Part shown: positions 1 through 5,881 of the stretch, piece after piece | Numbering within the stretch: the stretch's first letter is position 1 | Layout of the letters: every line of letters starts with the position of its first letter | Origin: an uncultured Clostridia bacterium | Lineage (GTDB): Bacteria; Bacillota; Clostridia; Christensenellales; Borkfalkiaceae | Length of the DNA stretch: 5,881 nucleotides | Direction: 5' to 3' | Assembly: GCA_905235815.1 (NCBI GenBank) | Contig: CAJOMT010000078.1 | Coordinates: 1 to 5,881, forward strand | Made by a program: the position numbers and the translations under genes | The notes under the pieces: model-generated | Database searches by the model: none | What the model was told of the DNA's origin: nothing | What the model saw: the letters and a program-made list of their open reading frames with translations, nothing else

Positions 1-26
1 GGGCACCGAATTGCGGTGTCCTTTTT
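1..26 (+). terminator. Rho-independent terminator of an upstream plus-strand unit
   Basis: Bases 1-8 pair with 14-21 in an 8-bp GC-rich stem that includes one G-T wobble (3 with 19). The loop is 5 nt (AATTG), and a run of five T follows at 22-26. The T-run lies on the plus-strand side, so it fits the end of a plus-strand gene left of the window, convergent with the AraC gene. The A-run on the other strand is typical of bidirectional terminators. It may therefore also stop the AraC transcript, but the needed T-tract would lie left of base 1 and cannot be seen. Confidence 0.75.
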
Positions 27-97
27 GTAATATCAAGTTATTTTAAAGCAGATTTACGGCTTAAAACGGGGAAACGCGATATCTATTTATCGGTTGA

Positions 98-859
98 TTA
101 ATAGATTTTGTTATCCTCTAATAATTTTAATTGAAATTCCCTTGGCGATACGCCCGTTTCTTTCTTGAATACACGGCAAAAATATGATTGATCGTCAAAT
201 CCGCAGGCTTGGGCTATTTCGTTGATACGGAGATAACCCTCATCTTTTTTTGATAATAGTTGTTTTGCCAGAGTCAAGCGCTTCTGGAGCAAGAACCTCG
301 AAGGAGATATGCCGTATTCTTCGATGAATAATTTTCTTGTGTGTTCTTTGGATAAGGATGTTAAGTTATATGCTTGATCCAGATTGAAAGTAGTGTCCGT
401 GTAATTATTTAATATTTCATTGATGATTATCTGTGTGATACGTGCCGTGTTCGATTGTTGAATAAGTATATCTAAAAATGCCTCGACAACGTTTGCGTAA
501 GCTAAATTTATAGGATAATTTATAGGGTATTGATGAAAATAATGATACGCCGTTTTAATAGTATTACAAAAGTCTCTGCTAACGTCGGATTCTTGAATTA
601 AAAACACTCTCTGTATAGGCGGGTTCCAGTCCTCGATAGTCAGATGAATATTTTTGAAACCGACGGAAGAATCATTTATGTGCTGGAGATTAGGCGGAAT
701 ACAAATGATTTGACCTTTTTTATATTCAACAACTTGATTGTTCTCCGTTTTGATGACACCGGCGCCATCAGTTACGCAAATGATTTCCCAGAAGCGATGC
801 TTGTGCGCTTTTACCGTAAAGGTTTTCAAATGCTTTTCGAAATAATTTATAATTGCCAT
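98..859 (-). CDS. AraC-family transcriptional regulator with cupin-like sensor domain
   Basis: This 253-residue protein has the usual AraC/XylS sugar-regulator layout. The N-terminal half (about residues 10-110) looks like a cupin ligand-binding domain: a HxHxxWE motif at 19-25, a glycine-rich turn, then KKGQIICIPP and a following His. The C-terminal third carries two helix-turn-helix motifs. The first is at about 158-205. The second, at about 212-243, matches the family signature well (INEIAQACGF, then SYFCRVFKKETGVSP). The ATG at 857-859 is preceded by AAAGGAGAA (865-873) with about 7 nt of spacing, which supports this start. The gene diverges from the glycosidase/KduI operon across a short spacer, so it is the likely local regulator, probably an activator that responds to a sugar or uronate intermediate. 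The ligand cannot be told from sequence. The gene appears more AT-rich than the operon it faces. Confidence 0.92.
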   Translation of the reverse strand: MAIINYFEKHLKTFTVKAHKHRFWEIICVTDGAGVIKTENNQVVEYKKGQIICIPPNLQHINDSSVGFKNIHLTIEDWNPPIQRVFLIQESDVSRDFCNTIKTAYHYFHQYPINYPINLAYANVVEAFLDILIQQSNTARITQIIINEILNNYTDTTFNLDQAYNLTSLSKEHTRKLFIEEYGISPSRFLLQKRLTLAKQLLSKKDEGYLRINEIAQACGFDDQSYFCRVFKKETGVSPREFQLKLLEDNKIY

Positions 860-894
860 TTCGCTTCTCCTTTTTAATAATTATAACCCCAAAA

Positions 895-923
895 AGTATA
901 TTTTGCAATTATTTTTTTGTAAA
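895..923 (-). promoter_or_regulatory. Probable promoter of the AraC-family gene
   Basis: Read on the minus strand, TTTACA (918-923) and TATACT (895-900) are separated by exactly 17 bp. Each hexamer is one mismatch from the sigma-A consensus. Transcription would start near 888 and leave a leader of about 30 nt that contains the Shine-Dalgarno site. An overlapping alternative is TTGCAA (903-908) with TATAAT (880-885), also at 17 bp, but its leader would be very short (about 14 nt). The spacer is so AT-rich that chance matches are likely. Confidence 0.5.
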
Positions 924-959
924 TCTCTAAAAAATCCAAAAAAATCACTATTTTATCCA

Positions 960-988
960 TTGAAATTTTCTAAAAAAAGTATTATTAT
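960..988 (+). promoter_or_regulatory. Probable promoter of the glycosidase-kduI-SDR-lyase operon
   Basis: TTGAAA (960-965) and TATTAT (983-988) are spaced by 17 bp, close to the sigma-A consensus, and would start transcription near 995. The position fits: it is just upstream of the first operon gene and divergent from the regulator. The AT-rich 860-1014 interval also holds two short direct repeats, AAAAAGTAT at 891-899 and 974-982, and TCTAAAAAA at 926-934 and 969-977. The second copy of each lies in this promoter's spacer. They could be regulator sites or only A-tract coincidence. Confidence 0.5.
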
Positions 989-1012
989 ATTAGTATAGTA
1001 AAATAACAAAAT

Positions 1013-1033
1013 AGGTGAAGTATGGCAATTTAA
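1013..1033 (+). other. Shine-Dalgarno site with three-codon ORF (Met-Ala-Ile-stop)
   Basis: AGGTGA at 1013-1018 matches the 16S anti-Shine-Dalgarno region and is well placed for the ATG at 1022, but that frame reads ATG GCA ATT and then stops at TAA (1031-1033). The glycosidase frame is different and opens at a GTG (1015) inside the Shine-Dalgarno site itself. The element is either a minimal leader ORF, a chance arrangement, or the true glycosidase start with one base missing. Adding one T to the T-run at 1029-1031 makes this ATG continue as MAILKFYSHTS into the glycosidase. Confidence 0.4.
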
Positions 1034-2913
1034 AATTTTACAGTCATACAAGCATAGCAAAATATACCATGAAAAACGAAAATATTATTAGAAAATTATT
1101 TCAAGACAAATTGCAATATCGTGGCGCTGCGCTGAAATTTGCCAGCGGTAAAGAAATCAAATTAAAGGATATGGGCGCTCGCTTGGAAACAACCGATAAC
1201 GGCGTGCGCATTTTCGCGTCCTTGGATGAGTATATTTTTGAGATTTTATATTGCAAGGCAGACGAAGCCGTCATTTCTTGCAAGGCAATCTTAACGCCGA
1301 AGGGTGAAGTTAAAGATAAGGTTCGAACGGTTACGGCATTGAGTGCGTTTTGCCCGGCAGAGCCTGATGCTCCGCTCATTATGCACCATTTTACCGAAGT
1401 GGGAGTAGTCGAGCGGCAAAAGCGAAAGAAAAAGGATTTCAGCGATCATCATCTTTCCTTGTTTCCGAAAAACGACATCGATAAGGCAGTAACGTTTACG
1501 GCAAAGTTGCCCGCTAAATTTTATTCGCGTATAGACTATGAGCAACGCAAAAACGGCGTACTTTTGAACGTGAACACCATAATACCGTATTCGTTTGAAG
1601 GTAAGATAGAAAGCGAGGAATGGTTCGTAACCGTCAATCAATTGCCGACGGATGCATGGGAATGGACTGCGAAACGCTACGCCACGGACAGAACTTTCGA
1701 AACACCGATAGGTTGGAGTACGTGGGATTATTATTTTACTTCCGCTACCGAGGACGACGTAAAAGAAAACGTGGATTTTATTGCGGCAGACGACGTATTA
1801 AGTAAAAAAATACGCTATATCGCTCTCGACGACGGTTGGCAACAGAGAGAAGGCGATTGGAAAAGCGGTGTCAGATATCCGAGCGGTTTGAAATCTCTCG
1901 TGCAATATATCAACTCGAAAGGTTTTGAGGCCGGGATATGGATAGCGCCGACAAGACTGCATTTTCTGTGCGGAACCGTAATGCGTCGCAACGACTTTTT
2001 GGTACGTGACGAAAAAGGCGACCCGATTATGGACGAGGATATGTACGTACTCGATCCAACTCACCCCGACGGGGAAAAGTTTTTAAGGGAAACGTTTACA
2101 TATTTAAACGACTGTGGTTTCCGTTTTTACAAGTTGGATTTCGTATCAAATATGGTAAAATATGCCGATAGGTTTTACGATAAAAGCGCAGGACAATTTG
2201 ATGCGTTGAATCGCCTGTTTACGATCGCACGAGAGAGCGTTGCGGAGGGCAGTCATATAATGGGTTGCTCTTTGCCGTACGGCGCAGATGCGAGTTTATC
2301 CGATTCGCGCAGAACGGGGATAGATATCCACAATACGTTTAAGCACCTGAAAAAATGCACGGAAATGGCGCTTTGGCAGTATGCGTCGAATGAAAGGCTG
2401 TATAAAAACGACTTGGATTATCTGGTTGTTCGAGGCAAGGACACGTCGTCGGATCCGCAGACTAACGTATTAAATCCGAATAGCGGAAAGTATAAAGCCG
2501 AGCCGACGGATGAATTCCGTTGGCGAGACGGTGAAGATTTTTCGTATACAGAGGCGAAATGTTGGTGCGGCGTAATGCTTATGAGCGGTTCGTCGATATT
2601 CCTCGGGGACAAGTTGTCGCTACTGAACGAAAAGGGCTTAGATTTGATAAAAAAGACGCTAAGCAGCGCAGATTTTCATGCGGCCAAGCCTGTGCTTACG
2701 GGCAAAGAAGGATTGCCTGAAATATGGTATAAAGAACAAACGGGCAGTGTATACGTGTTTAACTTCGGCGAAGAAGAAAAAACTTACGACGTCGACTTAA
2801 AGAACGGAACTTATCGGGATGTGTTCAGCGAAGAAACGTATGCCGTAGCGGACAACAAACTACGCATTTTAATAAAAGCGCACGATTGCGTTTGTCTGCA
2901 AAAAGGAAGATAA
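1015..2913 (+). CDS. GH36-type alpha-galactosidase-like glycoside hydrolase
   Basis: This is a retaining alpha-glycosidase of clan GH-D, predicted cytoplasmic because no signal peptide is visible. The layout is an N-terminal beta-sandwich (about 1-220), a TIM barrel (about 225-545) and a C-terminal beta domain (about 560-632). Barrel motifs, numbered from the GTG, are GWSTWDYY (233-240), LDDGWQ (271-276), GIWIAPTR, and YKLD with the predicted nucleophile Asp375. The segment GCSLPYG to RRTGID holds the predicted acid/base Asp437. The pattern resembles the short Thermotoga maritima GalA type (GCGSP to RIGPD) more than the large GH36 enzymes. It is first in the operon and ends 4 nt before the next ATG. 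The start is uncertain: neither GTG 1015 nor ATG 1069 has a Shine-Dalgarno site, although residues before 1069 look like a genuine first beta-strand. Galactose specificity is inferred from the family; another alpha-linked sugar is possible. Confidence 0.85.
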   Translation: MKYGNLKFYSHTSIAKYTMKNENIIRKLFQDKLQYRGAALKFASGKEIKLKDMGARLETTDNGVRIFASLDEYIFEILYCKADEAVISCKAILTPKGEVKDKVRTVTALSAFCPAEPDAPLIMHHFTEVGVVERQKRKKKDFSDHHLSLFPKNDIDKAVTFTAKLPAKFYSRIDYEQRKNGVLLNVNTIIPYSFEGKIESEEWFVTVNQLPTDAWEWTAKRYATDRTFETPIGWSTWDYYFTSATEDDVKENVDFIAADDVLSKKIRYIALDDGWQQREGDWKSGVRYPSGLKSLVQYINSKGFEAGIWIAPTRLHFLCGTVMRRNDFLVRDEKGDPIMDEDMYVLDPTHPDGEKFLRETFTYLNDCGFRFYKLDFVSNMVKYADRFYDKSAGQFDALNRLFTIARESVAEGSHIMGCSLPYGADASLSDSRRTGIDIHNTFKHLKKCTEMALWQYASNERLYKNDLDYLVVRGKDTSSDPQTNVLNPNSGKYKAEPTDEFRWRDGEDFSYTEAKCWCGVMLMSGSSIFLGDKLSLLNEKGLDLIKKTLSSADFHAAKPVLTGKEGLPEIWYKEQTGSVYVFNFGEEEKTYDVDLKNGTYRDVFSEETYAVADNKLRILIKAHDCVCLQKGR

Positions 2914-2917
2914 GAAA

Positions 2918-4594
2918 ATGTTATACTTAACAATAATCAAACGTAGCGGAGAAACTGTGTTTTCTGCAAAGGGTGCCGACATAAAAGCGGAGTATTTAGG
3001 AACGTTTGATGAGGGCGATAAAATTCAAATTCGGTTAGACGGAACGCAAAATGTCGCCGTGAAGCTCGACGGTTTATTGAAAGAGAGTTATTTGTACGTG
3101 CCAAATAAGAGTTTTACGTTTACTATCCCGAACGAAAGGGAATTGAAACAGGGCTATCCCGACGGCACATTTCAGGGCGACAAACATACGATATCCGCAC
3201 GCGAAGCCGACGAAGAATTTTACAAAGTACGCAATATTGCGTTAAACCCACACGATTTAAAGCAAGCGACAGGCGGATTTCCTCATGCAAGCGCAAATGC
3301 GGTTACACGAGAATCGCCTTGTTTCTACGAGCGAAATGCCATAGACGGCGGAACGAACAATCAAGGGCACGGCTCATATCCATACAATTCATGGGCAGGC
3401 GGTGCGAGAAACGATTTAGAGTACAAGCTCGATTTTGGAGAGGAAGTGGAAGTTGATAAATTGACTTTTTATCTTCGAGCGGATTTCAAACACGATGAAA
3501 TAACGGGCTTGCCGCACGACTCTTATTGGAAGAATATAGATATTCAGTTTTCGGACGGGGAAATTATTAAAGGTGAATTTAAGCTAAATAATACCGATTT
3601 AGACCCCGAAAACGAAAAAGGACAAGAAATAGTTTTAGAAAAAACAAAAAAAACTAAATATATAAAATTATTAAATTTTAAACAAGTCTCTGAAATTCTC
3701 GGTTTTGCGGCTTTAACGCAAATTGAAGTTGAAGGAAGATACTTAATGGAGGATTTAAGTAAAATGGAAGTAAGACAAGCAAGCAACGCAAAGGACGTAA
3801 AACACTACACGACGGAAAGATTGAGAGAAGAGTTTCATATCGCCAATCTCTTCACGAAAGACAACGTGAGAATGGTATACAGTCATATCGACAGAATAAT
3901 CACTGCCGGACTTATGCCGGTAAGACAAACGCTCAGATTAGAGGCGGGCAAAGAACTTGCGGCTGAGTATTTCTTGCAGAGGAGAGAAATGGGCTGTATC
4001 AATATCGGCGGTAAAGGTATCATCACGATAGACGGCAAAGAATACGAAATGAACCCACGTGACAGTATTTATATCGGTATGGGCAATAAGGAAATTACTT
4101 TCAAAAGCGTAGATGAAAACGATCCTGCGAAATTCTATGTAAGCTCGTGCCCTGCGCACACCGCATATCCTATCGTGAAGATAGATATAACGAAGGCGAG
4201 GAAGAAACCCTGCGGCAGCGTGGAAGAGTGCAATAAGAGAGTAATAAATCAATATATACACCCCGAAGTTATGAAGAGTTGTCAACTTTCTATGGGCTTG
4301 ACGCAACTTGAAGTCGGCTCGAACTGGAACACGATGCCTTGCCATACGCACGACAGAAGAATGGAAGTGTATCTCTATCTCGATATGAGTGAGAACGACG
4401 TAGTATTTCATATGATGGGCGAGCCGAACGAAACGAGACATATAGTGATGCATAACGAAGAAGCGGTCATTTCTCCGTCTTGGTCTATCCACGCAGGCGT
4501 CGGTACGAAGAACTATTCGTTCATTTGGGCAATGTGCGGCGAAAATCAAGATTTTGAAGATATGGATCATATCCAAACGAAAGATTTATTATAA
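2918..4594 (+). CDS. kduI: Discoidin/CBM-like module fused to 5-keto-4-deoxyuronate isomerase (KduI)
   Basis: The C-terminal part, residues 283-558 (276 aa), is a complete KduI. This enzyme isomerises 5-keto-4-deoxyuronate to 3-deoxy-D-glycero-2,5-hexodiulosonate in unsaturated-uronate catabolism. It follows the E. coli protein closely by eye: MVYSHIDRI, INIGG, CQLSMGLT, RHIVMHNE and DDMDH-like EDMDH. The metal ligands are kept as His476, His478, Glu483 and His525, which correspond to E. coli 196, 198, 203 and 245. Residues 1 to about 275 are an unrelated two-part region: a beta-rich stretch (1 to about 95), then a discoidin (F5/8 type C)-like jelly roll (about 102-275) with RNIALNPHD, FPHASAN, NAIDG and a closing TQIEVEGRY. 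Normal KduI is about 278 aa and lacks this region. The ATG at 2918 follows AAGGAAGA and is probably coupled to the glycosidase stop. No signal peptide is seen, so a sugar-binding module in the cytoplasm is unusual. The isomerase call is very secure; the role of the N-terminal module is unknown. Confidence 0.92.
   Translation: MLYLTIIKRSGETVFSAKGADIKAEYLGTFDEGDKIQIRLDGTQNVAVKLDGLLKESYLYVPNKSFTFTIPNERELKQGYPDGTFQGDKHTISAREADEEFYKVRNIALNPHDLKQATGGFPHASANAVTRESPCFYERNAIDGGTNNQGHGSYPYNSWAGGARNDLEYKLDFGEEVEVDKLTFYLRADFKHDEITGLPHDSYWKNIDIQFSDGEIIKGEFKLNNTDLDPENEKGQEIVLEKTKKTKYIKLLNFKQVSEILGFAALTQIEVEGRYLMEDLSKMEVRQASNAKDVKHYTTERLREEFHIANLFTKDNVRMVYSHIDRIITAGLMPVRQTLRLEAGKELAAEYFLQRREMGCINIGGKGIITIDGKEYEMNPRDSIYIGMGNKEITFKSVDENDPAKFYVSSCPAHTAYPIVKIDITKARKKPCGSVEECNKRVINQYIHPEVMKSCQLSMGLTQLEVGSNWNTMPCHTHDRRMEVYLYLDMSENDVVFHMMGEPNETRHIVMHNEEAVISPSWSIHAGVGTKNYSFIWAMCGENQDFEDMDHIQTKDLL
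3732..3766 (+). promoter_or_regulatory. Internal ribosome-binding sites and starts at the KduI module
   Basis: Two in-frame ATG codons stand exactly at the domain boundary. ATG 3746 (residue 277) is preceded by AAGGA (3732-3736) with 9 nt of spacing. ATG 3764 (residue 283), which aligns with Met1 of normal KduI, is preceded by GGAGG (3748-3752) with 11 nt of spacing. A free-standing KduI could be made from here, or these may be relics of a separate kduI gene. The bases at 3744-3748 read TAATG, a typical stop/start overlap, but the TAA is out of frame by one base. Confidence 0.55.
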
Positions 4595-4598
4595 GGAG
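4593..4598 (+). promoter_or_regulatory. Shine-Dalgarno site of the SDR gene overlapping the kduI stop
   Basis: AAGGAG overlaps the TAA stop of the preceding gene (4592-4594) and lies 9 nt before the ATG at 4608. This fixes the SDR start over the later in-frame ATG at 4617 and suggests translational coupling of the two pathway enzymes. Confidence 0.7.
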
Positions 4599-4607
4599 TA
4601 ACGAACC

Positions 4608-5402
4608 ATGGGAAATATGTTCAGTTTAAAAGGTAAAATAGCTCTTATAACGGGCGCTAGTTACGGTATCGGTTTTGCCATTGCAAAGGCATACGCAAAC
4701 GCCGGTGCGACGATAGTTTTTAACGATATCAAGCAAGAACTTGTAGATAAAGGGTTGGCTGCATACGAGGCGGAAGGTATAAAGGCGCACGGATATGTCT
4801 GCGACGTAACCGACGAGGAAGCGGTAAATGCGTTTATCGCAAAAGTCGAAAAAGAGATAGGCGTAATAGATATTCTCGTCAACAATGCGGGAATTATCAA
4901 GCGTATACCTATGTGTGAAATGAGCGCAAAAGATTTCCGTCAGGTCGTCGACGTCGACCTTAACGCTCCGTTTATCGTATCGAAAGCAGTTATTCCTTCG
5001 ATGATAAAGAAGGGCGGCGGAAAGATAATAAATATTTGCTCGATGATGAGCGAACTTGGCCGTGAAACGGTATCTGCCTATGCTGCGGCAAAGGGCGGAC
5101 TTAAAATGCTTACAAGAAATATTGCCAGCGAATACGGCGAATACAACATTCAGTGCAACGGCATAGGCCCCGGCTATATCGCAACGCCGCAGACCGCTCC
5201 GCTCCGCGAAAGACAAGCGGACGGTTCTCGTCATCCGTTCGACAGCTTCATAATAGCAAAAACTCCTGCGGCGCGTTGGGGAACTCCCGACGATCTGGCG
5301 GGTCCCGCAGTATTCCTTGCAAGCGAAGCGTCTAACTTCGTAAACGGTCATATTCTCTACGTTGACGGCGGTATTTTGGCTTATATAGGCAAACAACCGT
5401 AA
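4608..5402 (+). CDS. kduD: SDR-family 2-dehydro-3-deoxygluconate 5-dehydrogenase / gluconate 5-dehydrogenase type
   Basis: This 264-residue classical short-chain dehydrogenase is a full-length Rossmann-fold cytoplasmic enzyme. Visible motifs are the cofactor loop TGASYGIG (15-22), Asp40 after the second strand (suggesting NAD(H) preference), NNAG (92-95), Asn119, and the catalytic Ser145, Tyr158 and Lys162 (YAAAK). Segments such as ICSMMSELGRETVSAY and the C-terminal VDGGILAYIGKQP are hallmarks of the group usually annotated gluconate 5-dehydrogenase in Bacteroidetes and streptococci. Because it directly follows kduI, its probable role is the KduD reaction: reduction of 3-deoxy-D-glycero-2,5-hexodiulosonate to 2-keto-3-deoxy-D-gluconate. 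The symbol rests on context more than on sequence, since gluconate 5-dehydrogenase (idnO/gno type) shares this fold and these motifs. No truncation or missing catalytic residue is seen. Confidence 0.93.
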   Translation: MGNMFSLKGKIALITGASYGIGFAIAKAYANAGATIVFNDIKQELVDKGLAAYEAEGIKAHGYVCDVTDEEAVNAFIAKVEKEIGVIDILVNNAGIIKRIPMCEMSAKDFRQVVDVDLNAPFIVSKAVIPSMIKKGGGKIINICSMMSELGRETVSAYAAAKGGLKMLTRNIASEYGEYNIQCNGIGPGYIATPQTAPLRERQADGSRHPFDSFIIAKTPAARWGTPDDLAGPAVFLASEASNFVNGHILYVDGGILAYIGKQP

Positions 5403-5438
5403 AAGATATTTTTCGTAAAAGTAACGATAGACAACTTT

Positions 5439-5444
5439 GAGGAG
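5439..5444 (+). promoter_or_regulatory. Shine-Dalgarno site of the lyase gene
   Basis: GAGGAG sits 6 nt before the ATG at 5451 and supports that start. The 48-bp gap after the SDR stop holds no terminator hairpin that I can see, so the lyase gene is probably in the same transcript. Confidence 0.7.
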
Positions 5445-5450
5445 ATTTAT

Positions 5451-5881
5451 ATGTATTTATTCGAATATGATAATTTAAAACGGATTATACAAACAGAAAA
5501 AGGTTGCGAATACGTAGATTATTTGCGTAATTATTACGAAGAAAATTTTGCGGATAAACCCATTTTGGCGTTGAAATACTCTTATGCGAAATTATTTAGC
5601 ATAAACGGAAACAGAACTCTCTTTCAAGATATGTATTTCGATCGCAGAAAACGGCTGACGTTATTGCAGGTTTTGGCGATAGCGGACGATAAATATATCG
5701 AGCCGCTCGAAGACGTTTTAGCGGCTATCTGCGACGAATTTACCTGGGTATTGCCTGCGCAGGCGGCAAATCATCTCATCGATTTGATGGCAGCGGAAAC
5801 GTCAATGTTTCTGGCGGAAACGTCGTACGTTATGGGAGAAAGGCTTTCGGAAGAGATACGCAAGCGGATTTATACGTCGAT
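5451..5881 (+). CDS. Heparinase II/III-family polysaccharide lyase, N-terminal part (cut by window end)
   Basis: The frame stays open for 143 codons to the window edge, so the 3' part is missing. The visible region is all-helical and resembles the alpha/alpha-toroid start of heparinase II/III-like proteins: DRRKRLTLLQVLAIA from residue 64, then LEDVLAAICDEFTWVLPAQ (Trp99, Gln104), then IDLMAAETSMFLAE. These enzymes cleave uronic-acid polysaccharides by beta-elimination and leave 4,5-unsaturated uronic acid ends, the precursor of the KduI substrate, so the context fits well. The N-terminus has no signal peptide (charged, MYLFEYDNLKR), which points to a cytoplasmic enzyme acting on imported oligosaccharides. 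The catalytic Tyr/His region and the C-terminal beta-sandwich lie beyond the window, so activity and substrate (glycosaminoglycan, alginate-like or other) cannot be judged. The call is from recalled family pattern and is less certain than its neighbours. Confidence 0.65.
   Translation, partial: MYLFEYDNLKRIIQTEKGCEYVDYLRNYYEENFADKPILALKYSYAKLFSINGNRTLFQDMYFDRRKRLTLLQVLAIADDKYIEPLEDVLAAICDEFTWVLPAQAANHLIDLMAAETSMFLAETSYVMGERLSEEIRKRIYTS

Noticed and set aside
644..877. Open frame of 77 codons on the plus strand over the 5' part of the AraC gene
   Set aside because: It is antisense to a well-supported regulator gene, has no recognisable domain and no convincing ribosome-binding site.
846..1033. 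Similar start regions of the AraC gene (AGGAGAAG then ATGGCAATT) and the three-codon ORF (AGGTGAAG then ATGGCAATT)
   Set aside because: The match covers little beyond a ribosome-binding site and three codons, and does not continue downstream, so duplication is not supported.
3639..3658. Slippery A-run (A8 at 3646-3653, heptamer A AAA AAA in frame) in the discoidin-like module
   Set aside because: A -1 shift would hit a TAA at once (3655-3657) and give only a slightly shortened module. No stimulatory stem-loop is evident, and the run may simply encode lysines.
3938..5396. Long minus-strand open frames (212 and 256 codons) opposite kduI and the SDR gene
   Set aside because: They mirror strongly conserved enzymes, their translations are low-complexity Arg/Tyr/His-rich with no family pattern, and they are best explained as shadows of codon usage.
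5403..5450. Possible terminator or separate promoter between the SDR and lyase genes
   Set aside because: Only a weak TTTTCGTAAAA palindrome is present, with no GC stem and T-tract and no well-spaced -35/-10 pair.
1..5881. Mobile elements, tRNA, CRISPR arrays or long repeats
   Set aside because: I saw no transposase or integrase motifs, inverted terminal repeats, regularly spaced repeats or tRNA-like cloverleaf; the window is almost fully covered by metabolic genes.

Overview
The window looks like the left edge of a carbohydrate-utilisation locus from a bacterium, most likely an anaerobic gut-type Bacillota (Clostridia-like). The reasons are clear Shine-Dalgarno sites before four of the five genes, sigma-A-like promoters in an AT-rich spacer, tight co-directional gene spacing, and moderate-to-low GC. 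This assignment is an inference: no rRNA or marker gene is present.

Layout from the left: an intrinsic terminator (1-26) closes an unseen plus-strand unit. An AraC-family regulator follows on the minus strand (98-859). A short AT-rich divergent promoter region (860-1014) separates it from a plus-strand operon that continues beyond the right edge. The operon encodes a GH36-type alpha-galactosidase-like glycosidase (1015-2913), a two-part protein with an N-terminal discoidin/CBM-like module and a complete C-terminal KduI isomerase (2918-4594), a KduD/gluconate 5-dehydrogenase-type SDR (4608-5402), and the start of a probable heparinase II/III-family polysaccharide lyase (5451 to the window end).

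The genes form a coherent pathway for a uronic-acid-containing, alpha-linked-sugar-decorated oligosaccharide. The glycosidase would trim alpha-linked residues, and the lyase would cleave next to uronates to give unsaturated uronic acid ends. KduI and the SDR would convert the released 5-keto-4-deoxyuronate to 2-keto-3-deoxygluconate. No visible N-terminus carries a signal peptide, so the work is probably cytoplasmic, after import. A transporter, an unsaturated-uronyl hydrolase (GH88/GH105), KDG kinase and KDPG aldolase are not in the window.

Two places deserve a second look. First, the discoidin-like module is fused in frame to KduI, and the join holds internal ribosome-binding sites and start codons. 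Removing one T there would restore a classic TAATG stop/start overlap between two separate genes. Second, the best ribosome-binding site of the glycosidase gene serves only a three-codon ORF (Met-Ala-Ile-stop), and adding one T would join that ORF to the glycosidase frame. Both could be real gene architecture or single-base sequence errors.
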